From positions 310,001-374,000 of the forward strand of contig NZ_JAATVV010000005.1 in NCBI RefSeq assembly GCF_013184775.1: a DNA stretch of 64,000 bases, in the 5' to 3' direction. Shown piece after piece: positions 9,863-17,480 of the stretch. The DNA is from Martelella sp. HB161492. Its GTDB lineage: Bacteria > Pseudomonadota > Alphaproteobacteria > Rhizobiales > Rhizobiaceae. The position numbers and the translations under genes are program-made. The notes below the pieces were generated by a model. That model had not been told where the DNA came from, did not search any database, and saw only the letters and a list, made by a program, of their open reading frames with translations. Within the stretch, counting starts at the first letter, position 1; every line of letters starts with the position of its first letter.

Positions 9863-11125
9863 TCAGAACGGGTGAACCATCCAGGGTATGAAGACGACCG
9901 CGAGAATGACGGCGAGCGTCGCCAGCACATAGGGCAGCACGAGCTTTGACAGCCGCATCACCGGCACTTTCGACAGGGCCGCGGCGATATAGAGCCCCGT
10001 TCCCACCGGCGGGGTCAGAAGGCCCAGTACCAGTGTCATGGCGAGGATCACGCCGAACTGGATCGGATCGATCCCATATTGGCTGATCGCCACCGGCAGC
10101 AGGATCGGCGTCAGGATAATGAGCGCTGCGATACCGTCCAGGAACATGCCGACGATGAACAAGAAGACGACGATCAGCAGCAGGAACAAGGTCGGATTAT
10201 CCGTCAGCGAGACGATGAAATCGGCGACATGCTGCGGCACCTGATTGAAGGTCAGCACCCAGCCGAAGATTTTCGCGGCGACGACGAGAAAGAGCACGAT
10301 TGCCGAGTTGGCGACGGTACGGTCGATGATCGCCATCAGGTGCTTCAACGTCTGGCCGCGGAATTCGAGCACGGCAAAGAAGAGCGCCACGACAATGGCG
10401 GCGGCTGCCGATTCCGTCGGGGTGAAAATGCCGAAGGAAATGCCGCCGACAATAACAACCGGGATCGACATGGCGGCGAGGCCGGGAATGGTTGCCGCAA
10501 TCTTCTGCTTGAGGTTCAGCCGCTCGGTGGTACCGTGCTGCCTGTGATTGCGCATTGCCTGCCAGAATGCCAGCAGCAGGATCAGCACGAACAGGGCCAT
10601 TCCCGGGACGATGCCGGCCATGAACATGTCGGCGATCGACACCTGGGCGATCACACCGAAGATGATGAACAGCATCGACGGCGGAATGATCGGGCCGAGT
10701 AGGCCCGCCGATGCCGTCAGGCTGGCGGCATAGCCGCGATCATAGCCATCGCGCTCCATTTCCGGCACGACAACGCGGCTCATCACCGCCATCTGCGCGG
10801 TCGCCGAACCCATGATCGCCGCCAGAGCCAGGTTGGAAATCAAATTGACGATGACGAGATTATGCGGAAGCCGCGCGATCCAGACCCGAACGGATGTGAT
10901 GATGCGACGCGTCAGACCGCTTTCATTCATGATCTCGCCCAGAAGGATGAAGAGCGGGATGGCGAGAAGGTCGAAATTCTCGACCGAGCCGAAGGAGATC
11001 TGGGGGATCGCCGCGATCAGCTGTTCACGCCCGGACATGAAGATGAAGACCAGTGTCGCGCCGATCAGCACAAAGGCCACCGGCATACCGGTCAGAAGCA
11101 GAACGAGGAAGGAAAGGCCGGTCAT
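9863..11125 (-). CDS. TRAP transporter large permease (DctM family)
   Basis: A 420-residue integral membrane protein with about 12 hydrophobic segments, typical for DctM, the sodium-coupled transport subunit of TRAP importers. Family-like stretches include LLTGMPVAFVLIGATL at the N-terminus, GSATAQMAVMSRVVVPEM, LTASAGLLGPIIPPSMLF and LGLLTPPVGTGLYIAAAL. It starts with ATGA overlapping the end of the small permease gene by 4 bp, which fixes the start at 11125. It belongs to the gentisate operon, so the imported solute is probably an aromatic acid such as 3-hydroxybenzoate or gentisate; this is inferred only from context. Confidence 0.9.
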   Translation of the reverse strand: MTGLSFLVLLLTGMPVAFVLIGATLVFIFMSGREQLIAAIPQISFGSVENFDLLAIPLFILLGEIMNESGLTRRIITSVRVWIARLPHNLVIVNLISNLALAAIMGSATAQMAVMSRVVVPEMERDGYDRGYAASLTASAGLLGPIIPPSMLFIIFGVIAQVSIADMFMAGIVPGMALFVLILLLAFWQAMRNHRQHGTTERLNLKQKIAATIPGLAAMSIPVVIVGGISFGIFTPTESAAAAIVVALFFAVLEFRGQTLKHLMAIIDRTVANSAIVLFLVVAAKIFGWVLTFNQVPQHVADFIVSLTDNPTLFLLLIVVFLFIVGMFLDGIAALIILTPILLPVAISQYGIDPIQFGVILAMTLVLGLLTPPVGTGLYIAAALSKVPVMRLSKLVLPYVLATLAVILAVVFIPWMVHPF

Positions 11126-11616
11126 GCTGTTTTCTCCCTCAGCGCAGCGGCTGCGCGGGCCACATGGGCGCTCGCATGGATCAGCGCCGAGGCGCAGAAG
11201 ATCGGGAAGATGGTGAAGAACGGCGCCTTGGCCCATCCGGTGGTGATCACCTGCTCGAAGGCAACGACAGGCGAACGGACCCAGGCAATGCCGGCCTTCA
11301 GCAGGATGGCGAGCATGATGGCGATGAGCGCCCAGACGATCAGGTCGATGATCTTGCGATAGGGTTCGGAGAAACTGTCGACCAGAAGTGTCACGCCGAT
11401 CTGCGCACGGGTATGGATCGAGATCGAGGTGGCGATGAAGGCGAGCCAGACGAGCATGATGGCGGCGAGCTCCTCGGCATAGATGAGCGGTCTGCCGGCG
11501 AGATAGCGCATGCCGACATTGGCGACGATCAGTCCGACAAATCCCACGACCAGGATCCTGCTGGCCCAGCGTTCAAGCTGGGCCAGGCCGGCCGAGATTT
11601 TGCCCAGAGGGTTCAC
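11122..11616 (-). CDS. TRAP transporter small permease (DctQ family)
   Basis: A 164-residue membrane protein with four hydrophobic helices, the expected size and topology for DctQ. It shows family-like patterns RILVVGFVGLIVANVGMRYL, the EELAAIMLVWLAFI stretch after helix 2 and a positively charged IHTRAQIGVTLLVDSF region. It overlaps the binding-protein gene and the large-permease gene by 4 bp each, so the three are translationally coupled in the order P-Q-M. Confidence 0.88.
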   Translation of the reverse strand: MNPLGKISAGLAQLERWASRILVVGFVGLIVANVGMRYLAGRPLIYAEELAAIMLVWLAFIATSISIHTRAQIGVTLLVDSFSEPYRKIIDLIVWALIAIMLAILLKAGIAWVRSPVVAFEQVITTGWAKAPFFTIFPIFCASALIHASAHVARAAAALREKTA

Positions 11617-12599
11617 TTGGCCTGCTCCGCGACCTGGGTCTGAAATTCGCCGATCAGCGGATAGGCGGCAAAGCTCGCATCAACCGCCTCATTGGCTTTG
11701 GCGAAGGCCTGCTTGCCGTCGGTGAGCCTGGTGACGGTCATGTCCTTTTCCAGCGTTGCCAGATTGGCCGCCTCAGCCGCGATCTGCTGCTCCGAGCCCC
11801 AGGCAAGCGCCTCGGATGCCACCGCCTGGAAGGCATCCTGTTCGTCCTTGCTCAGGCCGGACCAGGTCATGTCGGACACCATCATCACGGCCGGGAAAGT
11901 CATGTGGCTGGTGAGCGTCAGATTGTGGGCGACCTCCTGAAATTTCAGGCCAACCAGTGCATCAAGATCGATGTCGACGCCATCTAGGAGGCCGGTCTGA
12001 AGTGCCTGATAGACCTCGGTCAGGTTCACCGGCGTCGGAACGGCGCCGACCGCCTGCCACCAGACCTTCATCGCCGGAAAAGGCACGATGCGGATCTTCT
12101 TGTTCTGCAGCGCCGCAACATCGGTTGCCGGTTCGTCGCGCATCAGGATATGGCGCATTCCGGCAAAGGTGTAGCCCATGCCGTGGAGCCCCGCTTTGTC
12201 AAGCTCGCCGAGCATCGCCTGGGCCGCGGGCGTATCGGCGGCGCTGATCGCGGCAGAGACATCGGAAAACAGATAAGGTGTGAACCAGCCCTGAAGCGAA
12301 GGCGCGCGCAGCGAGGTGATTGCCGCCGTCATCAGGCCGGCATCCAGGAGGCCGGTCGACATCTGCTGGAACATTTCCTGTTCCGTGCCGAGCTGGCCGG
12401 CGGGGAAGATGGCCAGTGTCAGATCGCCATGGGTGGCTTCGGGCAGTTTTTCGGCCATGCGCTCCGCGACCTTGGTCCAGACATGGCTTGGCGGCGTGAT
12501 CAGGCCCATGCGCAGTTCGCGCGCTTCGGCGGCAAAGGGGAGCGCGAGCAGGGTGGCGGTGGCAAGAAGGGCCTTCAGGCCGAAATTCGAAGTGGTCAT
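11613..12599 (-). CDS. TRAP transporter solute-binding protein (DctP family)
   Basis: A 328-residue periplasmic binding protein. A Sec signal peptide (about 26 residues, ending AEA) is followed by the DctP fold: RMGLITPPSHVWTKVAERMA at the start, GTEQEMFQQMSTGLLDAGLM (ligand-gate region) and the NKKIRIVPFPAMKVWWQAVGA segment containing the conserved Arg that holds the substrate carboxylate, then TEVYQALQTGLLDGVDIDLD. GGAGGAG precedes the ATG. Located between the gentisate catabolic genes and the TRAP permeases, so it probably captures the aromatic acid or a related carboxylate. Confidence 0.88.
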   Translation of the reverse strand: MTTSNFGLKALLATATLLALPFAAEARELRMGLITPPSHVWTKVAERMAEKLPEATHGDLTLAIFPAGQLGTEQEMFQQMSTGLLDAGLMTAAITSLRAPSLQGWFTPYLFSDVSAAISAADTPAAQAMLGELDKAGLHGMGYTFAGMRHILMRDEPATDVAALQNKKIRIVPFPAMKVWWQAVGAVPTPVNLTEVYQALQTGLLDGVDIDLDALVGLKFQEVAHNLTLTSHMTFPAVMMVSDMTWSGLSKDEQDAFQAVASEALAWGSEQQIAAEAANLATLEKDMTVTRLTDGKQAFAKANEAVDASFAAYPLIGEFQTQVAEQAK

Positions 12600-12668
12600 G
12601 GTTTCTCCTCCTGATGTTCATGACGCCGGCAGGCAGGACCCTCCTCGGCCCTGCATCTGCCGTTTTAT

Positions 12669-13319
12669 TCATCCCTCCGCGTCTGGCTGGTTCCGCGGAT
12701 GAGCATTGGCAAAGGCCGGCAGGGCATCAGCCGCTGCAGCTATTTCCTGAAGCCGTGGCATGGCAGCAATGTCAACGCCAAAGCGATGGGCCGAAAAGAC
12801 CTGCGGAATGAGGCAGATATCGGCAAGTGTCGGCTGTTCTCCAAAACAGAATGTCGACGGGGGCTGCTCTTCCAGAAGTGCCTCGCAGGCGGCGAGGCCA
12901 TCGCCGATCCAGCGGCCGCACCAACGGTCAAGCGCAGCCTGGTCGGCGCTGAATTCGCCCTTGAGATAATCGAGCACCCGGAGGTTCTGGAGCGGGTGAA
13001 CGTCGCAGGCGATCACCTGGGCGAAGGCCCGGACTTTGGCGCGAAGGTCTTTGTCCTCGGGGATCAGGCGCGCCTTCTCCGGGAAGGTCTCGTCCAGCCA
13101 TTCGATGATGGCGAGCGACTGGGTCAGGGTCAGGTCGCCATCTTCCAGCGCCGGCACAAGCGCCTGCGGGTTTTTCGCACGATAGTCCGCCGTTTTCTGC
13201 TGACCGCCATCCTTGCGCAGATGCACCGAAACGAAGTCGTAGCCGATCTCCTTCAGATTGAAGGCGATGCGGCAGCGATAGGCCGAGGACGAGCGGAAAT
13301 AGCCGTAAAAGCGGATCAT
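12669..13319 (-). CDS. nagL: Zeta-class GST, maleylpyruvate isomerase (glutathione dependent)
   Basis: A 216-residue glutathione transferase of the zeta class that isomerises maleylpyruvate to fumarylpyruvate (or maleylacetoacetate to fumarylacetoacetate) using glutathione. The thioredoxin-like N-terminal domain begins FYGYFRSSSAYRCRIAFNLK, with the SSS..R..IA active-site pattern of the class. Then come NPQALVPALEDG and the TQSLAIIEWLDET glutathione-binding turn, followed by the all-helical C-terminal domain. It overlaps the fumarylpyruvate hydrolase by 4 bp (13316-13319), so both act in sequence on the gentisate ring-cleavage product. MaiA is an equally fair name. Confidence 0.85.
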   Translation of the reverse strand: MIRFYGYFRSSSAYRCRIAFNLKEIGYDFVSVHLRKDGGQQKTADYRAKNPQALVPALEDGDLTLTQSLAIIEWLDETFPEKARLIPEDKDLRAKVRAFAQVIACDVHPLQNLRVLDYLKGEFSADQAALDRWCGRWIGDGLAACEALLEEQPPSTFCFGEQPTLADICLIPQVFSAHRFGVDIAAMPRLQEIAAAADALPAFANAHPRNQPDAEG

Positions 13320-14017
13320 TCAGCCGCTCCGATTGTCAGCCTGACGGGCGCCAGGCCATCAATGCCGCCAGTGATCACGTCGCCGGCAACGACCGCGCCG
13401 ACGCCGGCGGGCGTGCCAGTCATAATCACATCGCCGGGTGCGAGGTGATAGAATTTCGAAAGATCGGCGACAATCTCGTCAACCTTCCAGATCAGGTCGG
13501 AAAGATGGGCATCCTGTTTGACATCGCCATTGACCTCGAGGTGGATCCGCTGCGGGCCGATCTCGCCGACGGCGTCTGCCCTGGTGATCGCCGCGAAAAC
13601 GGCTGACTGCTCGACATCCTTGCCAAGATCCCACGGTCGCTGCTTGGCGCGGGCGACAAGCTGCAGATCGCGTCGTGTCATATCGAGGCCGCAGGCATAG
13701 CCATAAATGGCGGTGCGGGCGGCTTCCCGGTCTGCCCTGAAGATTGCAGCGCCGATAAAAATGACGAGTTCCATCTCATAGTGGAAATTTCCAGTGCCCG
13801 GCGGATAGGCAATTGTGGCGCCCGAGTCCTCGGTCGCCAGCGCCGACTTGGTGAAATAGAAAGGCGCCTCGCGGTCGACCTCGACCCCCATTTCTGCAGC
13901 ATGCGCGGCATAGTTCCGGCCAACGCAGAAAATGCGATGGACCGGATATTCGGCCGCCTCGCCTTCAACAGGAATGGTCGGCCATGCGGGGGAGGGAAAC
14001 AGAGCCTCTTTGGTCAT
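13316..14017 (-). CDS. nagK: Fumarylpyruvate hydrolase (FAH family)
   Basis: A 233-residue member of the fumarylacetoacetate hydrolase family. In the gentisate pathway it cleaves fumarylpyruvate to fumarate and pyruvate with a divalent metal. Motifs are IFCVGRNYAAHAAEMG at the N-terminus, the metal-binding ELVIFIGAAIFR stretch, KQRPWDLGKDVEQSA and the C-terminal PGDVIMTGTPAGVGAV. The length matches NagK-type enzymes rather than the longer eukaryotic FAH. AAAGGAA lies before the ATG. Confidence 0.88.
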   Translation of the reverse strand: MTKEALFPSPAWPTIPVEGEAAEYPVHRIFCVGRNYAAHAAEMGVEVDREAPFYFTKSALATEDSGATIAYPPGTGNFHYEMELVIFIGAAIFRADREAARTAIYGYACGLDMTRRDLQLVARAKQRPWDLGKDVEQSAVFAAITRADAVGEIGPQRIHLEVNGDVKQDAHLSDLIWKVDEIVADLSKFYHLAPGDVIMTGTPAGVGAVVAGDVITGGIDGLAPVRLTIGAAE

Positions 14018-14050
14018 CGGTAAATTCCTTTCACGTCGTCATGCCGCCTT

Positions 14051-14635
14051 TCACGCGGCAAATTCATTGCATCCGGCAGCAAGCAGCGCTGCCGGCAGAT
14101 CGCGCTTGCGCGCGCCATTGTTGAGCTCGAAGGCCGCCGCCCAGATGAAACAGGCTCTGGCGCGCACCGTATCGGCAAACGGGTGCATGGCTCCATCAAT
14201 GCCGGGAACGGCAGCCTGCCAGCCATGGCCTGGAAGATCGCGCCAGACCACGTTCAGATGCACGCTTGCATGATCGAACAGATGTCTGAGCGCCCGGGCG
14301 GGCAGGGTGGCGCCGAAATCAATCATTGCCTTATGCTCGGCCAGGGTGTCGTGAAGCGGCGGAACGGGTTCTGCCGCCGTAATGGCTTCTGCTTGTCGGG
14401 CGATGGCGCGGGCCTGATAGGAAACGGCGCAGACCACATGAGCGGGCGTCAGTCCATCAGCACGCAGCGGCTGATAGAGATTTCGATCGGAAAGACGGTT
14501 CAGAAACCGCGCGAAATAGGCCGTGCCTGTGCGGGCAAGATGCAGCATCTCCGCAGGGGCTTCCGGCGCATCATAGCGCGCACCGGGCCCCTGCCGCTCG
14601 ATCAATGCGCGTCGGGCGTCATCAAGGCCTGTCAT
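14051..14635 (-). CDS. Maleylpyruvate isomerase-family protein (MDMPI/DinB-fold)
   Basis: A 194-residue protein resembling the mycothiol-dependent maleylpyruvate isomerase N-terminal (DinB-like four-helix) family. Features are the opening DARRALIERQGPGARYDAPE, which I recall for this family in Rhizobiales, a mid-protein His (LTPAHVVCAVSYQARA) in the usual first metal-ligand position, and a later His-rich helix LFDHASVHLNVVWRDL. It overlaps the gentisate dioxygenase by 4 bp, so it acts in gentisate breakdown. Oddly, the same operon has a glutathione-dependent isomerase, and alphaproteobacteria do not make mycothiol. Either it works with glutathione or no thiol, or it has another role. Family assignment is moderate. 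Confidence 0.65.
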   Translation of the reverse strand: MTGLDDARRALIERQGPGARYDAPEAPAEMLHLARTGTAYFARFLNRLSDRNLYQPLRADGLTPAHVVCAVSYQARAIARQAEAITAAEPVPPLHDTLAEHKAMIDFGATLPARALRHLFDHASVHLNVVWRDLPGHGWQAAVPGIDGAMHPFADTVRARACFIWAAAFELNNGARKRDLPAALLAAGCNEFAA

Positions 14636-15708
14636 GCCGCGGTGTCTTCGATCAGCGTGCGGGCGAAATTCAGCCGCTCCATGATCGGCGCATCGGAAAA
14701 GCGGAACAGGTCGAATTGCGTTTCCGCTTCCAGCGCCCAGGGCACCCAGGAGGGAATGACGAAGATGTCACCCTTTTCGAGCGTCTTGCGTTCGCCATTC
14801 ATGACGACCGCGCCATGGCCTTCAAAGACCTGAAACACGGTGGAGCCGACCTCGCGGCGGGTGGCCGTTTCAACACCGGCCCGCAAACGGTGGAATTCCG
14901 CCCTGATTGTCGGCATGACATCGCCGCCGGTGGTCGGGTTGACATAGCGGATGGCGGCGTGACCCTGGGCATAGGTGGCAGGCTGGCCCTCTTCTTCCAG
15001 CAGAAGCTGTTCGGTCAGCGCCCGGTCGGTATAGTCCCAGCGATAGGCGCCGATTGGCGAGCTTACCGAATTTTCGAGGCCCGAAAGCGGACGCAGGCCC
15101 GGATGGCACCAGAGCCGCTCGCCGCGCGAGAATTCAGGTGTCGCATAATCGGTCACCCGGTCGGAGCCATATTCGAAGAAACCGACATCATTCTGATAGG
15201 AAAAAGGAATGTCGAGGCCATCGATCCAGGCCATTGGCTGGTCGGTTTCATTGTGATGGCCGTGGAAATTCCAGCCGGGGGTAAGCAGGAAGTCGCCGCG
15301 GCTCATGCGCACCGGATCGCCGTTGACCACCGTCCAAACGCCTTCGCCCTCGACGACGAAACGGAAGGCATTCTGCGCGTGGCGATGTTCCGGCGCCGTC
15401 TCCTTCGCGCCGAGATACTGGATGGCGCACCAGAGAGTCGGTGAGATGTAAGCTTCTCCACCAAGGCCGGGATTGGCAAGACCGATCGCGCGGCGTTCGC
15501 CGCCGCGCCCGACGGGGACCAGTTCACCCGACTGCTGTGCCAGCGGATAGAGATCTGCCCATTTCCAGACATGTGCCACAGCTTTCGGCTTCGGATGGAC
15601 CGGCATCAGATCGCCGATCTGGGTCCAGAGCGGGTTAAGGTGGTTCTGGCGAAAGGCCTGGTAAAGCGCGCGGAGCTCGGCGCTATCTTCGGGCTGCGAC
15701 ATATCCAT
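14632..15708 (-). CDS. gtdA: Gentisate 1,2-dioxygenase
   Basis: A 358-residue bicupin ring-cleavage enzyme: gentisate plus O2 gives maleylpyruvate, with Fe(II). The first cupin carries the metal-ligand motif around EHRHAQNAFRFVVEGEG and PGWNFHGHHNET. The second, degenerate cupin has VFQVFEGHGAVVMNGE and FVIPSWVPW. Length and the LWCAIQYLGAKETAPEHRHA region agree with gentisate dioxygenases. It is the first gene of an eight-gene operon running left to 8497 and has the clear promoter at 15742-15770. GGAGGAG lies just upstream of the start (ATGGATATG). Confidence 0.92.
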   Translation of the reverse strand: MDMSQPEDSAELRALYQAFRQNHLNPLWTQIGDLMPVHPKPKAVAHVWKWADLYPLAQQSGELVPVGRGGERRAIGLANPGLGGEAYISPTLWCAIQYLGAKETAPEHRHAQNAFRFVVEGEGVWTVVNGDPVRMSRGDFLLTPGWNFHGHHNETDQPMAWIDGLDIPFSYQNDVGFFEYGSDRVTDYATPEFSRGERLWCHPGLRPLSGLENSVSSPIGAYRWDYTDRALTEQLLLEEEGQPATYAQGHAAIRYVNPTTGGDVMPTIRAEFHRLRAGVETATRREVGSTVFQVFEGHGAVVMNGERKTLEKGDIFVIPSWVPWALEAETQFDLFRFSDAPIMERLNFARTLIEDTAA

Positions 15709-15741
15709 CGAACATCTCCTCCTTAGCTCGATATTATGGGT

Positions 15742-15770
15742 CGTATACTTACCATCTTGATCGTTGTCAA
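15742..15770 (-). promoter_or_regulatory. gtdA: Sigma-70-type promoter of the gentisate operon
   Basis: On the minus strand TTGACA (plus 15765-15770) and TATACG (15742-15747) are separated by exactly 17 bases. This is about 35 bp upstream of the gentisate dioxygenase start at 15708. The -10 hexamer lies inside one of two copies of GTATACTTAC, so a repressor bound there would block transcription. Confidence 0.7.
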
Positions 15771-15790
15771 TAAATAATGTGTATACTTAC
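15743..15790. promoter_or_regulatory. Twin GTATACTTAC repeats, candidate MarR operator
   Basis: The decamer GTATACTTAC occurs at 15743-15752 and again at 15781-15790, 38 bp apart, and each is followed by C/TAT. The first overlaps the -10 of the gentisate operon. The second lies in a plausible plus-strand promoter (TTGTCA at 15764, TACTAT at 15788) for the divergent MarR gene. MarR proteins commonly autoregulate and repress a divergent aromatic catabolic operon until the aromatic acid binds; that both copies are MarR sites is inference. Confidence 0.55.
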
Positions 15791-15921
15791 TATTCTGCGG
15801 GGAAGCTACGAAGTCGCGGGCCACGCCGTGCTGCGGGAGGGACCGGAGGTTTTCAGCCTTGAGACGCGGAGCGGAGGGAAAATGATTTCGTTTTGCGACC
15901 GGATAGGCTAGAGGGGAAAAC

Positions 15922-16401
15922 ATGACCAATCTGGACGACTTACCGGGCCACCTGATCCGCCGTCTGCAGCAGATCGCGGTGTCCGCCTTCATTACGGAGA
16001 CGAGCACGGCGGGATACGAGCTGACGCCCGTGCAATTTGCAGTGCTGGCGATGCTGGAAAACCATCCGGGCATCGACCAGGCGACGCTGGCCGGACTGAT
16101 TGCCTATGATCGGGTGACCATCGGCGGCGTGATTTCGCGGCTCGAAGGGCGCGGTCTGATCGAGCGGCGTATCAGCCCTTCGGACCGGCGCGCACGCACT
16201 CTGAAACTCTCCGACGAGGGCCAGCGTTTTCTTGATAGTGTCCGGCCGTCGGTCTTCAAGACGCAGAAGATCATCCTCAAGGAGCTTTCAGCTGCTGAGC
16301 GTGAGACCTTTTTGGTGCTCCTGCGCAAGCTGACGGATGCCAATAACGAATTGTCGCGCGCACCGCTGCGGCGCGCCCCGGATGACACGACCCGCGGTTG
16401 A
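15922..16401 (+). CDS. MarR-family transcriptional regulator
   Basis: A 159-residue winged-helix regulator. The DNA-binding core reads QFAVLAMLENHPGIDQATLA, then the recognition helix region YDRVTIGGVISRLEGRGLIE and the beta-wing RRISPSDRRARTLKLSDEG, the classic MarR 'DRR' wing. The flanking helices serve dimerisation and ligand binding. Transcribed divergently from the gentisate operon over a 213-bp gap with paired repeats, so it most likely senses 3-hydroxybenzoate or gentisate and represses the operon. It is one of the clearest regulator-target pairs in the window. Confidence 0.9.
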   Translation: MTNLDDLPGHLIRRLQQIAVSAFITETSTAGYELTPVQFAVLAMLENHPGIDQATLAGLIAYDRVTIGGVISRLEGRGLIERRISPSDRRARTLKLSDEGQRFLDSVRPSVFKTQKIILKELSAAERETFLVLLRKLTDANNELSRAPLRRAPDDTTRG

Positions 16402-16475
16402 GCCTGTCTTCAGCGGTGTGCGTTGACAGTGCTGCCTGTCTTGGCAACACTGGGCCTCTTTTTCGGGAGGCTTCG

Positions 16476-17453
16476 ATGAGTGCATCAGATCAGGTTCCGG
16501 TTGGCTCCGGATTTTCGGCGAAAAGCACGGCTGCAGAGGTTCTGGCGGATATTGAACTGGCCGGCCATACGGCGATTGTCACGGGCGGCTATAGCGGCAT
16601 AGGACTTGAGCTCGTCCGCGCGCTTGCGGCGAGGGGCGTTCACGTCATCGTCCCGGTGCGCTCACCTGAAAAGGCGGCAGGTGCCCTTGGCGGGATCATC
16701 GGTGATGTGGTGACGATGCCGATGGATCTGGCGGATCTTGCTTCGGTGCGCCGTTTTGCCGAAAAGGTGGATGCTGAGACGCCGAAGCTTGATTTTCTCG
16801 TCAACAATGCCGGCATTATGGCCTGCCCTGAAATGCGGGTCGGGCCGGGCTGGGAAATGCAGTTCGGTGTCAATCATATGGGCCACTTTGCGCTCACCAA
16901 GGGGCTTTGGCCGCTGTTGCAGCGCTCGCCGGCTGTGCGGGTGGTGTCGCTGTCATCCACCGGCCACAAGCTTTCCGGCATCCGCTGGGATGACATGAAT
17001 TTTCGCGACACGCCCTACGACAAGTGGCTTGCTTACGGCCAGGCAAAGACAGCCAATGCGCTGTTTGCCAACGCCCTGTCGCGCCGACTCCGTGACAGTG
17101 GCGGCCTCGCCTTTTCCGTGCATCCGGGTGGCATATTCACGCCGTTGCAGCGCCACCTGCCGAAGGAGGAGATGATTGCGCTGGGCTGGCTCGGGACCGA
17201 TGGCGAGCCGTCGGAACTGGCCCGTCAGGGGTTCAAGTCGCCGGAGCAGGGCGCGGCGACGAGCGCCTTTGCGGCGACCTCGCCACTGCTTAACGGCAAG
17301 CCCGGCGTCTATTGCGAGGATTGCGATATCGCCTTGCCAACCGATCCTGACAGTCCTTATGCACGCTATCGCGGCGTCAACGCCCATGCCACCGATGACG
17401 ATGCCGCAGAACGGCTCTGGACGATCAGCGAAGAGTTGCTGTCCGGGGCGTGA
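16476..17453 (+). CDS. SDR-family oxidoreductase (retinol dehydrogenase-like)
   Basis: A 325-residue short-chain dehydrogenase of the extended retinol/protochlorophyllide-reductase-like group. It contains the dinucleotide motif TGGYSGIGLELVRAL near residue 35, NNAG (LVNNAGIMACP), NHMGHFALTKGL, the serine VVSLSSTGH and the catalytic YGQAKTANALFA, followed by SVHPGGIFTPLQRHL. GGGAGG precedes the ATG at 16476, which is preferred over the upstream GTG-type start at 16398. It lies 74 bp after marR on the same strand and might be controlled with it. The substrate is unknown. Confidence 0.85.
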   Translation: MSASDQVPVGSGFSAKSTAAEVLADIELAGHTAIVTGGYSGIGLELVRALAARGVHVIVPVRSPEKAAGALGGIIGDVVTMPMDLADLASVRRFAEKVDAETPKLDFLVNNAGIMACPEMRVGPGWEMQFGVNHMGHFALTKGLWPLLQRSPAVRVVSLSSTGHKLSGIRWDDMNFRDTPYDKWLAYGQAKTANALFANALSRRLRDSGGLAFSVHPGGIFTPLQRHLPKEEMIALGWLGTDGEPSELARQGFKSPEQGAATSAFAATSPLLNGKPGVYCEDCDIALPTDPDSPYARYRGVNAHATDDDAAERLWTISEELLSGA

Positions 17454-17480
17454 GCGCCGCCTCAAGAGACCGCGCCGGGG

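Noticed and set aside
10079-10702. 207-codon plus-strand frame, Asp/His/Gln-rich
   Set aside because: Mirror of the hydrophobic DctM helices on the other strand; composition is the expected antisense artefact.
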